A DNA stretch of 64,000 bases from Apricaphanius iberus (Eukaryota > Chordata > Actinopteri > Cyprinodontiformes > Aphaniidae). The stretch covers positions 835,001-899,000 of the forward strand of contig JAPXFQ010002924.1 in NCBI GenBank assembly GCA_028564705.1, written 5' to 3'. The notes beneath the pieces were generated by a model. The model was given only the letters and a program-made list of their open reading frames with translations. It had not been told where the DNA came from and did not search any database. Within the stretch, counting starts at the first letter, position 1, and each line of letters starts with the position of its first letter. Shown here piece after piece: positions 40,331 through 56,589 of this stretch. The translations under genes and the position numbers were made by a program.

Positions 40331-41689
40331 GTCGGGCACAGCTGCGCAATTAACTTTTAGCTTTTCCAAAACATTAAGGTATTTCAGCTGTAACCTTGTT
40401 CTTAGTGTTTTTTTTTCTGTTGTACTAGAATGTTACATATAATCACGCTTTTCAGTAAATTTCTAACAGCTCGGTTTTTGTATTTAATTTTTGATCGCAG
40501 CAGCCCTAAAATATCTAAAATAGATCTTTCGTGTATTTAGTTCAACCCATTTTTCCTGTCACTGCCGAAAAAACATCAAAAACTCAACTTCATGAAGCTG
40601 CCAACACCACAGCATCTAGGCAAGGAGTTATCCACCCATTTTATTTATTTCCCGCTAGGCTTGTGCTAGAAAAAAACAACAACTCAGTTTTGTTCTTGCA
40701 ACTTCTACGAGGTGTTCGGATTTGTACAATAAATTATTTGTTTTTTCGTTTACTGAAATAGTGAATTCACAACCATCTGAACTGCTTTAATACAGCAGCT
40801 TTCTAGTTTCACAGAGAAAAAATGTAATTCAGCTGTAGAGAAAAAAGAATAGGTTTTTTTTGCCCGTATTTACTCTGGCATTGAATGCGTAAAGTCGCGT
40901 GTTAAATTTACTTGAATCATTTCTGTTACTAAAACGGCAGACGTTTTATTTAAGGAAAAACTGATAAAAAAATACAACTGGAAAATTTGACCTTAAAAGG
41001 TATTCATTAAAACACGCAGTGTGCCCTTCTTTAAAGTTTACCGCGCCAAAAAAGAAAAAAGAAAATTATAAGATTGAATTTCCTAATTTTTTTGTTGTTG
41101 TTGTTTTTCTTTTTACATTGAAGACGTTTGTTATCAGGCTATGTTAAGACCAAGAGTTTTACTCTTACATGAAGCGAAAAGTTATAAACCATATTTTTTT
41201 TACAATATTAGAATAAAGGAATAATTGGAAAGCTTGCAGCAATATTATTGAAATGGATTCCTAAATATATTCGTATTGAACTGTAATATTGGTGGGTGAA
41301 ATAGTCAATCCGTGTAGACGTTAATTAAACCAAGGAGTTCCAAAATTACAAATGAGCTCGTTGAGAAGTGATGGAAAATCAAACAATACTGAAAATAAAA
41401 TATAACAACAGGATCTACCAGCCTAATATCTGAAAATTCGTCATAGTCTTAAAAGCAATATGCGGATTTATTTTAAAAGACATCAATAAAAAAGTATTAA
41501 AAGAAAATAAATATACAAAAAAAATATTATTATAATTAAAATGGCTTTAATTACAACCTGTTAGCGCAATTGATATCCCATAACTAAACAATAATAAGCA
41601 CTGAGGCAGTTTAATTGAAAAAAAAATGCTATGTCAAAGTTTCTCATGCCTATTAGGAAGATTTATAGAAATTTCAGATTAAATGTTTA

Positions 41690-42515
41690 GCAAAGAACTT
41701 TTTTCAAAGTTTTATTTGTAAACATTAAATATTTCTTTCTCTCTAAAGTTTTGGAAGTTGGCAACAAAAGCGTTTACAGAAGTTGTAATTATTACATCAT
41801 GATGCCAAAACGATGGAGGCCTAAACCACACTTTTTCCCGTTCCTCTTTCAAACGTTTTAAATCATAGCTACCTAGACGTTCATTAAGACATAAAAACAT
41901 AGACAACGTGCTCAGCATGAACTTGAATGGCGTTTTCTTTTTTAAATCGTTTAAATTGCACCATGCTTTAGTGTGGCTCCTGGCAATAGAAATAATAAAT
42001 ATATAGAAACGTTTATATTCAACAGCAACAATACTTACAGCACATACAAACAAGGAATGTCTGACAGTTTTTTTGTACAAACACCATGGGGGTCCCCTCA
42101 GTTTTATCTATACAGATGATGAGATATGTGTGTCCATTTAAGGAGTGCCATAACTACGAATCTGTATCAAATCTAGCAGACTACATAGTGTCCGGTATAT
42201 TTTTCTATATATAGACATCACCTCAGCAAGTGCCTATAAAAGAACAAAGAAATGAAAAAAGCAGAAAGTTGGAACATGCGTTATCTTATCTGGATACTTT
42301 TTGGGAATCCCGTCAGAAACACATATATAGGCACGAGTCCAAAAAAAAGGAAAGAAATTTTTTTTTTTTTTCATTATAACAAACTTTGTACACATGTTAT
42401 AAACGGATGCGTTTTGAGGCATCTTGTAGACTATCGTAATATACAGTTATGCGTGTGACTGTGTGGATTTATATAGGCTGTATATAGCAATGGACTATAT
42501 TACACTGTCTTGTGT

Positions 42516-42575
<60 letters not shown>

Positions 42576-42736
42576 AAAAGAAAGAGATTAAAATATTTTC
42601 TTCTTTTTGCTATTTGTAGTGAATTCGCATTAACTGTTGTTCAATTAGCTTATGAGTTTTACAAAAATGTGGAAAAACATCATCTGTTAGGTTCGCCTCA
42701 GACAGTCCTTTTGTGGAAGTTCTTTGAGGTTTCACC
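41690..42736 (-). other. nr4a2: Probable nr4a2 3' UTR
   Basis: No other gene signal follows the TGA at 42737-42739. The first good AATAAA on the minus strand is at 41711-41716, implying a 3' UTR of about 1.0 kb. Several ATTTA motifs (TAAAT on the plus strand at about 41726, 41944, 41952 and 41997) fit the AU-rich instability elements expected of an immediate-early mRNA. The poly(A) site is inferred, and a later signal at about 41467 is also possible. Confidence 0.45.
42517..42585 (-). repeat. (CTTT)n microsatellite in the nr4a2 3' UTR
   Basis: About 17 near-perfect units (AAAG on the plus strand) begin roughly 150 nt after the nr4a2 stop codon. In the mRNA this would be a long uninterrupted pyrimidine tract. 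Confidence 0.95.
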
Positions 42737-45654
<2,918 letters not shown>

Positions 45655-45818
45655 GGCTTCAAACCAGGGAAAAAACAAACAAACAAATAGATATTAGAAG
45701 GAAACTGTGGAAATAACATCAACTGACCCACATGAAAATGCATTTAAAGTCAAGAATAAACATGACCTGATACATGTCTATTTGTTCCACAAAAATAAAT
45801 AATTCATATTCCTCCTAC

Positions 45819-45919
45819 CTCAAGCTTTTGACAGTTTTCCGGTGACACTTGAAACAGGCAATATTAGAAGTTGTGGGGATGTCAGGATTGAAGAGAGCGC
45901 CTCTTTTCTGGACCTTCCC
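45819..45919 (-). other. nr4a2: Probable nr4a2 exon 2 (5' UTR)
   Basis: Read on the minus strand, a TTTAG acceptor precedes GGGAAGGTCCAG, and a GAG|GTAGGA donor closes a 101-nt segment 164 bases upstream of the first coding exon. The coding exon has its own acceptor two bases before the ATG (GAAG|CCATG), so an upstream exon must exist. NR4A2 is known to have untranslated 5' exons. The acceptor's pyrimidine tract is weak, so the 5' edge is uncertain. The segment has no stop codon in one frame (see the uORF finding). Confidence 0.55.
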
Positions 45920-46276
45920 CTAAATAAGCAAATACTTCTAAATAAATTAAAGAATTATAGAAAGAGATAGGAAATTGCAAATTTACACGCACAATCTACA
46001 TTTGTTTTTCATTTTAATACAATTTGAAGAATTGTTTAAGTTTAGGATGTTTTAAAGTATTTGTGGTGAACTTTACGCATGAGTAACAACTTCTTTGAGA
46101 AGGAAAAACCAGCAAATTCACACACCACCAAAGCATCACAAATTTATGTTTAGAAATAGCCTCAGATTTTGTGCAGTTTCTGCTAAAAATAAGAAAAGCA
46201 TCTAAACCAAACAGTCAAGAGATGACCAGCCGCGAGCATTTTCTGCTTCGAGGAAAAGAAAAGCAGCAGATCTTAC

Positions 46277-46440
46277 CTCTTTCACATCAGGATCGTCGGT
46301 CTCAGTCCATGCGATAAGCATATAGTTAGTAACCATCAAATTTGCTTAAAACTTCCAAATCATGAGCGGTCTTTGGCAGCAACGCCAAGCAGGCAAACTG
46401 TGTGACTCCGTGCACTGACAGTGACACCAGCTCCAACTAT
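46277..46440 (-). other. nr4a2: Probable nr4a2 exon 1 (5' UTR)
   Basis: A strong donor (AAAGAG|GTAAGA on the minus strand) ends at 46277. The upstream limit is only inferred, from a TATA-like CATAAACA at about 46463-46470, which would put the transcription start near 46440. The exon holds two upstream ATGs: one at 46361-46363, followed by four codons and TAA, and one at 46334-46336, which stays open to the donor. Confidence 0.5.
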
Positions 46441-46640
46441 CCAGTCTGCCTCAATGTGGCTTTGTTTATGTGAGCGCTGGATGCCGTAGCCCACGTGTTT
46501 CGAAGCGCAACGTCATCGGCGTCGACAGCGACGCCCACCAATCCGCTTGGGAACTTTCCCATGTCCAAATTTTCCTCGTGAGTGTGTTTGTCTTGTGGTG
46601 TGCTCGTCCTGTGCGCTTCTTTCCACATGGACCTAAACAG
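46441..46640 (-). promoter_or_regulatory. nr4a2: Putative nr4a2 core promoter
   Basis: Motifs seen, read on the minus strand: a CCAAT box in reverse (ATTGG, 46538-46542), a CRE half site TGACG (46511-46515), an E-box CACGTG (46492-46497), a TATA-like CATAAACA (about 46463-46470), and a near-palindromic GGGAAAGTTCCC (46549-46560) that loosely resembles an NF-kB site. NR4A2 is known as a cAMP/CREB- and NF-kB-responsive immediate-early gene, which fits. Position and function are inferred from motif spacing only. Confidence 0.45.
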
Positions 46641-48133
46641 AGGACGTAGTGGAGGGTGAACCCAGCTAAAGTCAGCTCAGTGTTTGCTCTGGACTCAGCG
46701 TCATGCCTGTTACAGATGACATATAAACTCTGCGATGTGGATTTAATGTCTCTCCTTACGTACAAGTTTGGATAACAGATTAGATCAAGTTTTATTTTTT
46801 GGTGGTCACCAGAGTTCCTGCACATTGGACATTTGGAAATCCGATTTGTTTCCACATCTGGATTTCTGTTTCTAAGTATATAAAAATCTGTCTTTTCCGT
46901 CCATCCATCCATCCATTCTATAGTCTGGAAATTTCACCCATATGTGTATGAACTCTGAATCACATTTTTTCTCCCTCTGCTGGATTAAATGTGACTTTTT
47001 ATAGAAAAAAAATCATAATTATTTTGTTATGTTAACTACAGGGTTGCAGTATGACTTTTCCCCTTTATTTTCTTACTACCATGATCTCAGAGAGACATAA
47101 AGATGACTGTGCACTATCCAAACTATGTTATGTCATACCAAGGGTGATACGTCACTCTTATTACTGTAATAAATAGGTCTAATGAAGTAAGGGTTAGTAT
47201 TATTCTTTGTTATCTTGTGAGGAGATTTCTCTGTTTCAATTGTGTTCCAAAGTTAGACCTCAGATGAGGTGGGACTAACCTATTCATAGCAATGGTGAGC
47301 CGCTCCAGGAGGAAGGGGGGATAATTAGTGGGCCTGTAGCCAGTTGTCACAGGGGACCCAATTTAATCCCCAGAGAAGGAAGTGTGATAGGAGCTGGCAG
47401 AATGGACTGACGTAGAAAACGCTCAGGTTGACGCAGTGGCCAAAATAATCTCTAGGCCTTATTGTTCTGCAGCGATGAAACAAACTGATCTCAGAGTAAT
47501 CTTACACCAGCACCTTGTGACCAGCTGAGTTGTGGCCTAAATCTTTCTAGATGTGTTCTGGCCTGTGCAGTGAAATTAAGTGAGAGAGCAGACTGAGAGA
47601 GCATGTCAAGAGAGTTGGCTCCACATGCTAGAGTCAGCATGGAAAAGAAAGCAGGGTTATACATGGCTGGCACACTAATGCTTTATTATACCAACCACAG
47701 TAGCAATCAGTCTTAAAGCAGCAGCCCAGACTAACAGCTCACAGTGACATTGTGAACAGGGTTTGGGGAAGGGGGTTGTACATAATGGTTATATTCACCT
47801 CTAGAGGACACTATTGTGCACCAACTATAGTTAACAAAGATGCATTCCCGTCATTAAACTATAAACCAGCTGAATCTCTTTCAAGGTGTTAATTTCCTGG
47901 CTAAAGAATTCCATGCTACTTCAAGTGTTTTACAGTTTTCAACATTCTAGTAGCTAAATCAATACAAAGCCGTGCATAGCTGTGAGGAGTAAGGAAAATG
48001 AAATGTATTAAATTATTTAAATCAAAAATCTGAAAAGTGTGGCGTGTATCTGTATTGAGCTAGCCTTTAATCCTACACTCATAAGTAAACCAGCACAACA
48101 TATTGACTTTGCAAGTCGCCTAATTTGCTGTCT
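46641..48133. other. Non-coding upstream flank of nr4a2
   Basis: No repeat or exon recognised apart from a short (CCAT)n at about 46901-46916. The segment 47270-47480 is balanced in composition and could be proximal regulatory DNA. Confidence 0.4.
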
Positions 48134-48324
48134 TACAGTTGAAACCAGATTTTTACACTTCATAAAAAAATTATTTGTTTACTGCCAAATATCAAATCAG
48201 TAAACTTTTTTGATTTAGATCCGTAAATATCAAGGTATATTCTGCATTTGTGAAATGTTAGAGGTAGAAGAGAGACCTTATATAGATAATTGTTATATTC
48301 AATTTATTTCAATTAAATTCAAGT

Positions 48325-48540
48325 AAAAGTCAAAAATACTTTATTAATCCTAGAGGAAAATTAAATGGTGTTGTAGTTTATAAGTAATTTATTCTTCAAT
48401 GAGTTGTTGAAGATCATGATGGCTGTGGGGAGAAAGGGTTTCCTGTAGCGGTCTGTGTTGCAGCGAAACTGAAGAAGTCTCAGACTGAAGTTATTCTGTT
48501 GCTGTAGGATAGTCTCATGAAGAGGATGCTCAGGGTTGTC
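48325..48540 (-). mobile_element. LINE 3'-end fragment
   Basis: On the minus strand this reads through CAGACCGCTACAGGAAACCC, then CTCCCCACAGCCATCATGAT, and ends AATAAAGTATTTTTGAC. This layout is typical of the 3' end of a common fish LINE. No open frame of note. Confidence 0.5.
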
Positions 48541-48689
48541 CTTTTTTATGAAGAAAACTTCTTTGGCTCATTATCTCCAGTTGTTCCAAAACTGTTTTTC
48601 TCTCTATCAAAATGTATTATTTTCATTAATATCAAAAGTATACATACACTTCCTTAGTTCCTTAATTGTTTGTGTCAGTAGGCATTTTT

Positions 48690-48775
48690 TCATTATAACA
48701 GACAGGAATCATATGTGGGATCCCTCAGGGCTCAATACAGGCCCCTCTTCTATTTCAACTTCAACTAAATTTGTA
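48690..48775 (+). mobile_element. L2-like RT motif fragment
   Basis: One plus-strand frame reads GIICGIPQGSI followed by PLLF, the RT motif (C)G(V/I)PQGS-x-LGPLLF. The opposite orientation to the neighbouring LINE shows it is a separate insertion. A 3' tail of the same general type (TGTAAAGCGCCTTGAATC, ending AATAAAGTTGCC) follows at 49945-49995 in the same orientation. Confidence 0.55.
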
Positions 48776-48787
48776 TAGCACACTTGC

Positions 48788-49076
48788 ATGGTGGCACAGT
48801 GGTTAGCAATGTTGCCTTGCAGCAAGACAGTTGTGGGTTTGTATCCCAGCCCAGGGTCTTTCTGCATGGAGTTTGCATGTTCTCCCCGTGCATGCGTGGG
48901 TTCCCACCGGGTACTCCGGCTTCCTTCCACAGTTGAAAAACACGACTGTCAGGTTAATTGAAAACTCTTAATTGTCCTGTCTGTCTCTATGTGGCCCTGT
49001 GATGGAGTGGCAACCCTCTCGCTGGAGATAGGCACCAGCCCCTTGAGGATTAAGCGGTTCAGAAAATGGATGGATG
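48788..49076 (+). repeat. Interspersed repeat, family B copy 1
   Basis: Starts GGCACAGTGGTTAGCAATGT and includes TTTGCATGTTCTCCCCGTGC and TACTCCGGCTTCC. Ends in GGATGGATG. Two more copies lie at about 18488 and 53261. It has a B-box-like GTGGGTTTGTATCC, so a tRNA-type origin is possible. Confidence 0.7.
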
Positions 49077-49089
49077 TATAAAAAATAGG

Positions 49090-49885
49090 CAGACACGAAA
49101 TCATTAGCAATTGAGTGAAAGCAATAATAGGATCAGTCTTAACAGGTATGTTTTCATTTTAGATTTTAAATAGTTCAGTGTCTCTGCAGTTCTGCATTCC
49201 TCTGTCGTTTTATTCCAAATATGGGGAGCATAGAAACTGAAAACTGCCTCTCCATGTTTGGTTCTGGTTCTAGGGATGATCAGTAGATTAGTGCTGGGGG
49301 ACCTAAGTGGTCTGGAAGGATTGACCGTGATAGCAGATTGTTTATGTACTCTGGTGCTAACCCATTCAATGATTTATAGATTAATAAAAGCACTTTGAAG
49401 TCTATTCTCTGAGCTACAGGGAGCCAGTGTAAAGACTTTAGAACTGGGATGATGTGTTCTACTTTCCTAGTTTTAGTGAGAACACGAGCAGCAGCATTCT
49501 GGATCAGCTGCAACTGTCTGATTGATTTTTTAGGCAGATCAGTGAAGATACTGTTACAGTAATCAAGGCAGATAAAGATAAATGCATAGATTAGTTTTTT
49601 TAGATCTCCTTGTGTCATCAGTCCTTTAATCCTAGAAATGTTCCTTATGTGATAGAAAGCTAACGTTTTCATCGCCTTTATGTGACCTTGGGGGTTCAGG
49701 TCTGAGTCCATTATTACAACTAGATTTCTGGCCTGGTCATTAGTTTCTAGTTGGAGCAGTTTAAATTGTTAAATGATATTTAATTGATCTTTTTTGGGTC
49801 CGAAGATAAATACTTCAGTTTTGTTTTTGTTCAGTTGGAGGAAATTATGGGACAGCCAGCTGTTAAATGTTCCCACAAACCCAGA
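49090..49885 (-). mobile_element. L2-like LINE, C-terminal RT region
   Basis: An intact 143-codon frame (49711-49280) contains LDYCNSIFTDLPKKSI, RQLQLIQNAAARVLTKTRK and PVLKSLHWLPVAQRIDFKVL. These are hallmarks of the C-terminal domain of L2/CR1-type reverse transcriptases. Decayed continuation lies on both sides. It lies inside the Tc1-like element. Confidence 0.85.
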
Positions 49886-50003
49886 TTATAACAAACAATG
49901 AGGTTAGTTGAAAGACATTTATTTTAATGTGTCCCAAAATCATGTAAAGCGCCTTGAATCATTTTTTAAAGTCTGCCATACAAATAAAGTTGCCTTACTT
50001 TGC

Positions 50004-51140
<1,137 letters not shown>

Positions 51141-52578
51141 GTCTTTGGGGGAATGGATACATATGCATCCACAAATGTGCCACCAAATAACTCAGATGGA
51201 CTAATTTACCCTAGTATCAGCTTATTGACCTCAGAATAAAATCATCTTGAGTTTTGCTTTTGTTTAAAGACATAGTAAGCATAGTGTATGAATACTTCTG
51301 ACTTTGATTAAAGAAATTAAAAATGCATAACAATTTTTCTCCCTTTATTCTGACATTTTACAAATACAAAAAATATGTTAACATTTATTCATCTAAAACA
51401 AAACAAAGTTTACTCTGATTTGATTTTTAACAGGGTTTTTTAGTGCACGGAAATATGTATTTTTAGCTATAGCCATTTTATTATCATTAGGAACACATTG
51501 TTATACACAGTTTAGTTACATTTAAAAAAATACATTTTTCGCACAGGTTTATTTGACTAAAATGTTTACTTTAAATAAATATGTTAAGATGATTTGTCTC
51601 AGTCTTTGACATGTGTCTATGAAAAACAAAGGGATTCATTTTTCCAGATGCTCTCATAGCTCAAGATCCACATTTTAGGGTTCTCAGATCAATCAGTTCT
51701 CATGGAATAGTTCAAGACTAAACAACAGTTGGCTGCACTTGAGGGGATCGATGCAAATTGTGAATGGTGATCACTACTCGATCTGTTGACTTGCACCATG
51801 GATCAGCTCTCCCCAGTCATGTGGCCCAATGCGGCTTTCATTGTGGAACCTGTGCCCTGTATGCAAAACTAACCTCCCGTGTCAACCTCCAATTTACGTC
51901 AGTATTCTACGTCATTTGACTTCAGTTTGCCAATGTTCCTCACTGTGGCCTCTATCAGCACCGTTTAGCACATGGTCCACAGGAGATTATCAATCTTATC
52001 AGTATAACATCTGCAAATCTGACAGCGATGCAAAACATGTAATTAGACACACAGAATTCCTTAGTGGAGTCCTTTCAGCTGCATGCTTTAGCTCATCTTG
52101 TTGCCTATGTGCTATTTGATATTCTGGGTTGGCCCAAAGTTAAATGGGACCAAGGAAGAATTTAATTTGGGGGCCCACTTTCAGATAAGATCCCCACCGT
52201 ACTATTCTGTTTAATTGTTTACAGGCTGTGTTTTCAAGAAAAGATGTTTAGCTTAACCAGTGTGCCTATCTATCAGTGAATGCCATATGAAAAACACAGG
52301 GGGAAATTCAAAGCTGCTTTTTTTTAAGTAAAAAAAACCATTAGTAGATATTAAAATTTGATTTGATATCCATGTTTATAGGGGTTGGGGGGCGGTACTA
52401 TGTAAAATTGACTTTTGATGCGTAATATCCTGATAACATGTTATTCCCTCATTAAAAACATGACTGAAGTGTTGGTTTGACTCATCCACTTATGTTTGAC
52501 TAATATTTAAGTCTCTGTTGGTTGTCATTGGGGTTGTTGATTTTCCTGACGCGATTGCAACTACAAATTCAAAGTGAA

Positions 52579-52712
52579 GCTTCATATTTCTGTGCTTTTG
52601 TGTGTGAAATTAAAAAGGTAGCTTCATATTTCTGTGCTTTTATGGTTGCAATGAAAAACATAGCTTCATATTTGTTTGAAAAAATGGTTTCAATGCAAAA
52701 TGTAGCTTCATA
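52579..52712 (+). repeat. 42-bp minisatellite, three-plus copies
   Basis: GCTTCATATTT recurs at 52579, 52621 and 52663, with GCTTCATA again at 52705, an exact 42-base spacing. The copies have diverged in their second halves. Because 42 is a multiple of three, one frame (52522-52710) stays open as a 14-residue repeat (VASYFCAFMVAMKN). Confidence 0.85.
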
Positions 52713-53260
52713 GTGATTAATATTTGTAAAAGGGTGCCAAGGAGGTTAAAAATGACAAAGCCAACACGTCTTGTAAAAGCTTCTGAATTTGCTTTGTTTC
52801 TTCAAAAACCTCATTTTCAGGGTTGAATATCAGATCATTTGCATACAGTTTTCCAATCTTCTGTGTTGCCATTGTTCACCAATGTAATATTTTTTTTAAC
52901 TGAAGACTAAAATGTAGCACATTGAAAACGTCTGTTGACAATATCCGAGTCTGACTCGACGCACATGCTGTGATAATGGCCAGTATATGATGTTCTGCTG
53001 GGGGAGTTTCACAAAGGGTAGGAGGGTCTTAGAGAGACACAGACGAATATCAAGGCGTCAAATACGGAAGTGATGACAAGGGAAATTTCTTTAAGGTAGA
53101 TTTTGATATATACAGGATTTTCAAAAATATTTGGGGTAATTTGTTATTTTATTTGAGTGTGCTGTGTGTGTGGTACTGTATGCCTGGTGGAAGCATAATC
53201 CCCCTCTCCAAAAAAAGTACCAACAAAGGAGTTTAAAAATCTATTTATATATATATTTTT

Positions 53261-53500
53261 GTGGGCTCTCGCCTTCGAATCTGATTTCCTTTTACAGTCC
53301 CAAAACATGACTGCTAGGTTAAATCATCTCTCTAAATTGCTGTAAGGTTTGAGTGTATGTCTGTGCATGGTGGTGAATCCTGTATGCCTCTGTGTTGCTC
53401 TTTTATGGAGTGGCAACTAGTCCAGGATGTATACCTCTCACCCAGTGACTGCCTGGAGAGAGTCACCAGCACCTTCACAGCACAGGCAATGGATGTTAAC
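53261..53500 (+). repeat. Interspersed repeat, family B copy 3 (3' part)
   Basis: ACAGTCCCAAAACATGACTG, TTATGGAGTGGCAACTAGTC and CACCAGCACC correspond to the second half of the copy at 48788. Diverged, with the ends not preserved. Confidence 0.55.
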
Positions 53501-53938
53501 AAGATAGCAGCCTTTACAGAAGTAGTCACAGCTGCTAATGATTAAATTAAACACTTTAAAGACACACTTGGTAACGTTAACACCTTAAAAACATATTTTT
53601 TTCAAAAAGTTTTGGCGGCACAATACAATTTTTGATTTTTATTTTCTGAGATTTGTCTGCATGGGAGGATCCAGCTGCTGAAAACCGTACTAAAGAACCT
53701 TTCCGCCTGCCTGGAAGTACTGACGTTTTGCTCTATGTCAGTACTCTATGTGCTACCTAATGAGTGATGAGTCATGAGTGGTCCACCAAAGAAACCAAAG
53801 AAGAAGCTAAGGAAAGAAGTGAGGAAAAGAAGGCTTGTTTACCCCTGATTCACAGCGGGCACACTCTGGTGTGAATCAGGAGTAAGGAAACTTGCAGCAT
53901 GTAGAGCCATGGAGCTTTCACCTTCTCAACTTTTTTTA

Positions 53939-54110
53939 TGGTAAATGGACTGATCTTATATAGCGCTTTTCTAGTCATACAGACCACTCAAAGCACTTTA
54001 CATTGAAGCCACATTCACCCATTCACAGTCACATTCATACACTGATAGCCAACATGGTAGAACGATGTAGAATCTTTGGGGTTAAGTGCCTTGCCCACAG
54101 TCGCCCACAG
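53939..54110 (-). mobile_element. SINE-like repeat, 3' part only
   Basis: The complement of TGGTAAATGGACTGATCTTA and TATAGCGCTTTTCTAGTC, with CAAAGCACTTTACATTGAAG, matches the 3' half of the element at 26022. The tRNA-like head is missing, as expected of 5'-truncated retroposons. Confidence 0.68.
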
Positions 54111-56280
54111 TTTGACCAGGTTGTTCCCCTCATTAAGAGCACAGCTCCTGAGGTTCCTCCTGCTCCCTCAGAGAGCAGCAAGACAGGTCAGAGAACACTT
54201 CTCTCCCTTCACTGAGATATTTTCTGTCAACTTATTGCTCAGTACAGGTCAAAGTAGGATTAGCTTCTCAGTGTTACAATTTTCAGTTGTGTGCACCCAG
54301 CCGTTGTGAATGAGGCATTAGATATACAATATGATGTACTTTGGATGCTGAACGAGCCGTGTTGCTGGGTTGGTAAGTAATAAATGCTTGTTCCAGGGTT
54401 ATTTGTTCATAATGATGTGATAGAGTGCCAGGAGCGTTTTAGAGCTTTTCCAAAAGCTTTAAAACATTGTTGTCCATTAAACCTACAACATCAAAATATA
54501 GCAACAAAGAAAAGTATGTCATGCTGGATAAGAACGTCTTGATATGGATGTTGGTCATTTTGAACTTCTGCTATTTCATAGATTTGTAGTTCTGATCATG
54601 CTGTGCTGGGCTTTATCATATATAGAGGATAGGACTTTTAATGTTGACCATGAATCAGTTCATACCCACTGCAGGGACGTTTTGCATTCAATTTGACAAC
54701 TAATGACTTAAAATAAAAATTAAAATAAAAAACAAAACAGAGGGAAACCCCTTGACCTGCTCTACCTTTGTCTTTCCCACACCAAAAAAACAAAACACAA
54801 AAAACTTACAGACTTTTTCTGCTGTATAAATCACTGAATTTAAGAATTGCACCCTCAAAAGCATAATCACAAAAAATACCTTAACAACTGGGTTTCAAAA
54901 AATAATAAAAAGACAGAAAATGTTCTGGGATTATATTTTAAAATAGTCAGTCATCAATTATTGTGCTTTGCAGCTTTTGTTTTTTCTTCTTAAAAAGGAA
55001 TGAGAAAAAAAAGAGTTGCTGTCTTTGTTTTAAAATGAAGCCAAAGATAGAAAACCTGCCCTTAATATTCAGAAGCCTTGTTTCATCTCTAACCTTCGGC
55101 AGGTCTCAAACTTTCTGATAACTGTACAACCCAACCCTGAAGGCATCTCTTTGTTCGGTGTCTTCCTTCCATTCCTGGATTCTCACTTTACAAGCCTAAA
55201 CGTCTACTTAATATGCTTTAATGCCTGCTCTTTAGAGCCAGGAAGCACTTCATCACTTTTATACACCTTTATATAACACACTGTTAACTAGCAATGCCTT
55301 ATGGAGCAGGTTGTCTTGCAGCTGGAAGGCGCCTCCATGGTATGATGGAGGTACCTGTTCACCATTCACAATGAGACAGTAAAATGGGAATGGAGGCCTC
55401 TGCATACTGCTGCTGTCTATATCAGTCAATGATGAATATTCATGAATCACAGTGTCATGACATGCTCTGTAATTGGCAGCAACATTAGTAATGACACTGC
55501 TGGTATCGAGTCCCTGCATATTCATGCGGTGGGGCAATATTTCCTCACGCTGGTGTTTTTCTGTTCTTTTTCAATTCTCCTGAAAGTGGAAATGTATTCT
55601 GAAGCTGCAGGTGTCCCTGCTTCCACAATCACTTGGTGGCTGGATTGTGCCCCACTGAAAATCAGACAAACCATTAGATACTTTTTCACAATTTGTTTGA
55701 TTAATAATATGTTTGAATTGTAAAAGGATGAGAGGAATCTTCAGTTCTGAATCTCTTTGTAATAGTTTTAGCTGTGGATTGACAAAGCCAGCAGTGTAAA
55801 TGCTTCTGGCTATCAGGCTGTTATGGATCATAACATTCAGTTATTTCTTGAAAGTACCGGTAAAAGCATTTATAATTGTTCTTGGAGATTAAGCTTCTGT
55901 GATTATTTTACGGCGTATCCCCCTTAAGCTCAGATGTTTTCACAGAATAAAAAATCTTATTTCCACTGAGGTTTTTGCTCTGATTGTCTTCACATTGCGG
56001 CAGATCTCTTTTTGTGCTGGAATCTGCTCTCGTTCCATTTCGGCTGCACCAAAGTGTTGCGGAGTGGATAATGAGCGCATAGGATAAGGCTTTTCCTAAG
56101 CTGCAAGGCCTTTCCCTCTAAGTAGCTAGAGGGAAGGATTTTACTTCTCCTGGGTTCTGCTTGAAGTGATGAACCATCCAAAGAAAGAGGCAGCCTGGGT
56201 TCTTCACTAGTACAAGATGCTGCATCAGTTATGTTACAAGCATGACAGGAGGGGTTCTCTGAAGTTGTGGAAGATCACAA

Positions 56281-56299
56281 TATATATATATATATATAT
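56281..56299. repeat. (TA)n microsatellite
   Basis: Nine TA units. Confidence 0.85.
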
Positions 56300-56589
56300 T
56301 TACTTGGTGATCTTATGAAAACAAAAGTTTTTATACTCTATGAATTTTTCACATTTTATCACAATGTTTTTTTTAATTTTTATAGAGCAAAATAAAGTAG
56401 TGGAAGTGATACCCAAATATTGTGGCTTAAATTTGCCCTTCTTTGTTCTTATCCTCCTAAATAAAATCCTAAATAAACTTCATCTACAAAACAAGCAGAT
56501 CCAAAGTTGGGACTTTTTTTTTCCCGCCGTGTGATAAAAACAACTAGGTGTTCAGATTATCCTCACCACACCATCCCTATGATTTATCA

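Larger units (their letters stand above)
33011..41689. other. Non-coding; Tc1 relics and candidate regulatory blocks
   Basis: Apart from the three Tc1-like relics there is no gene. About 34080-34500, 35700-36200 and 39220-39640 are non-repetitive, with TAATTGA/ATTAAC-type motifs and balanced composition. From 40330 to 41690 the DNA is AT-rich with no repeats I recognise. Confidence 0.4.
51301..56589. other. Non-coding between nr4a2 and the gpd2 relic
   Basis: Holds the minisatellite, family B copy 3 and the SINE tail. A 10-bp inverted repeat (CCTGATTCAC / GTGAATCAGG) spans about 53846-53881. About 55240-56220 is non-repetitive and motif-rich. No first gpd2 exon was found here. Confidence 0.4.

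Noticed and set aside
45655..45678. Upstream ATG giving an 8-residue N-terminal extension of NR4A2
   Set aside because: A splice acceptor (GAAG|CCATG) lies between it and the canonical ATG, so those codons are mostly intronic.
49280..49711. The 143-codon open frame as a host gene
   Set aside because: It is the C-terminal piece of an L2-like LINE with no start context, nested in another transposon.
52579..52712. CRISPR-like array
   Set aside because: The repeat units are contiguous and diverging with no spacers, and this is a vertebrate nuclear sequence.
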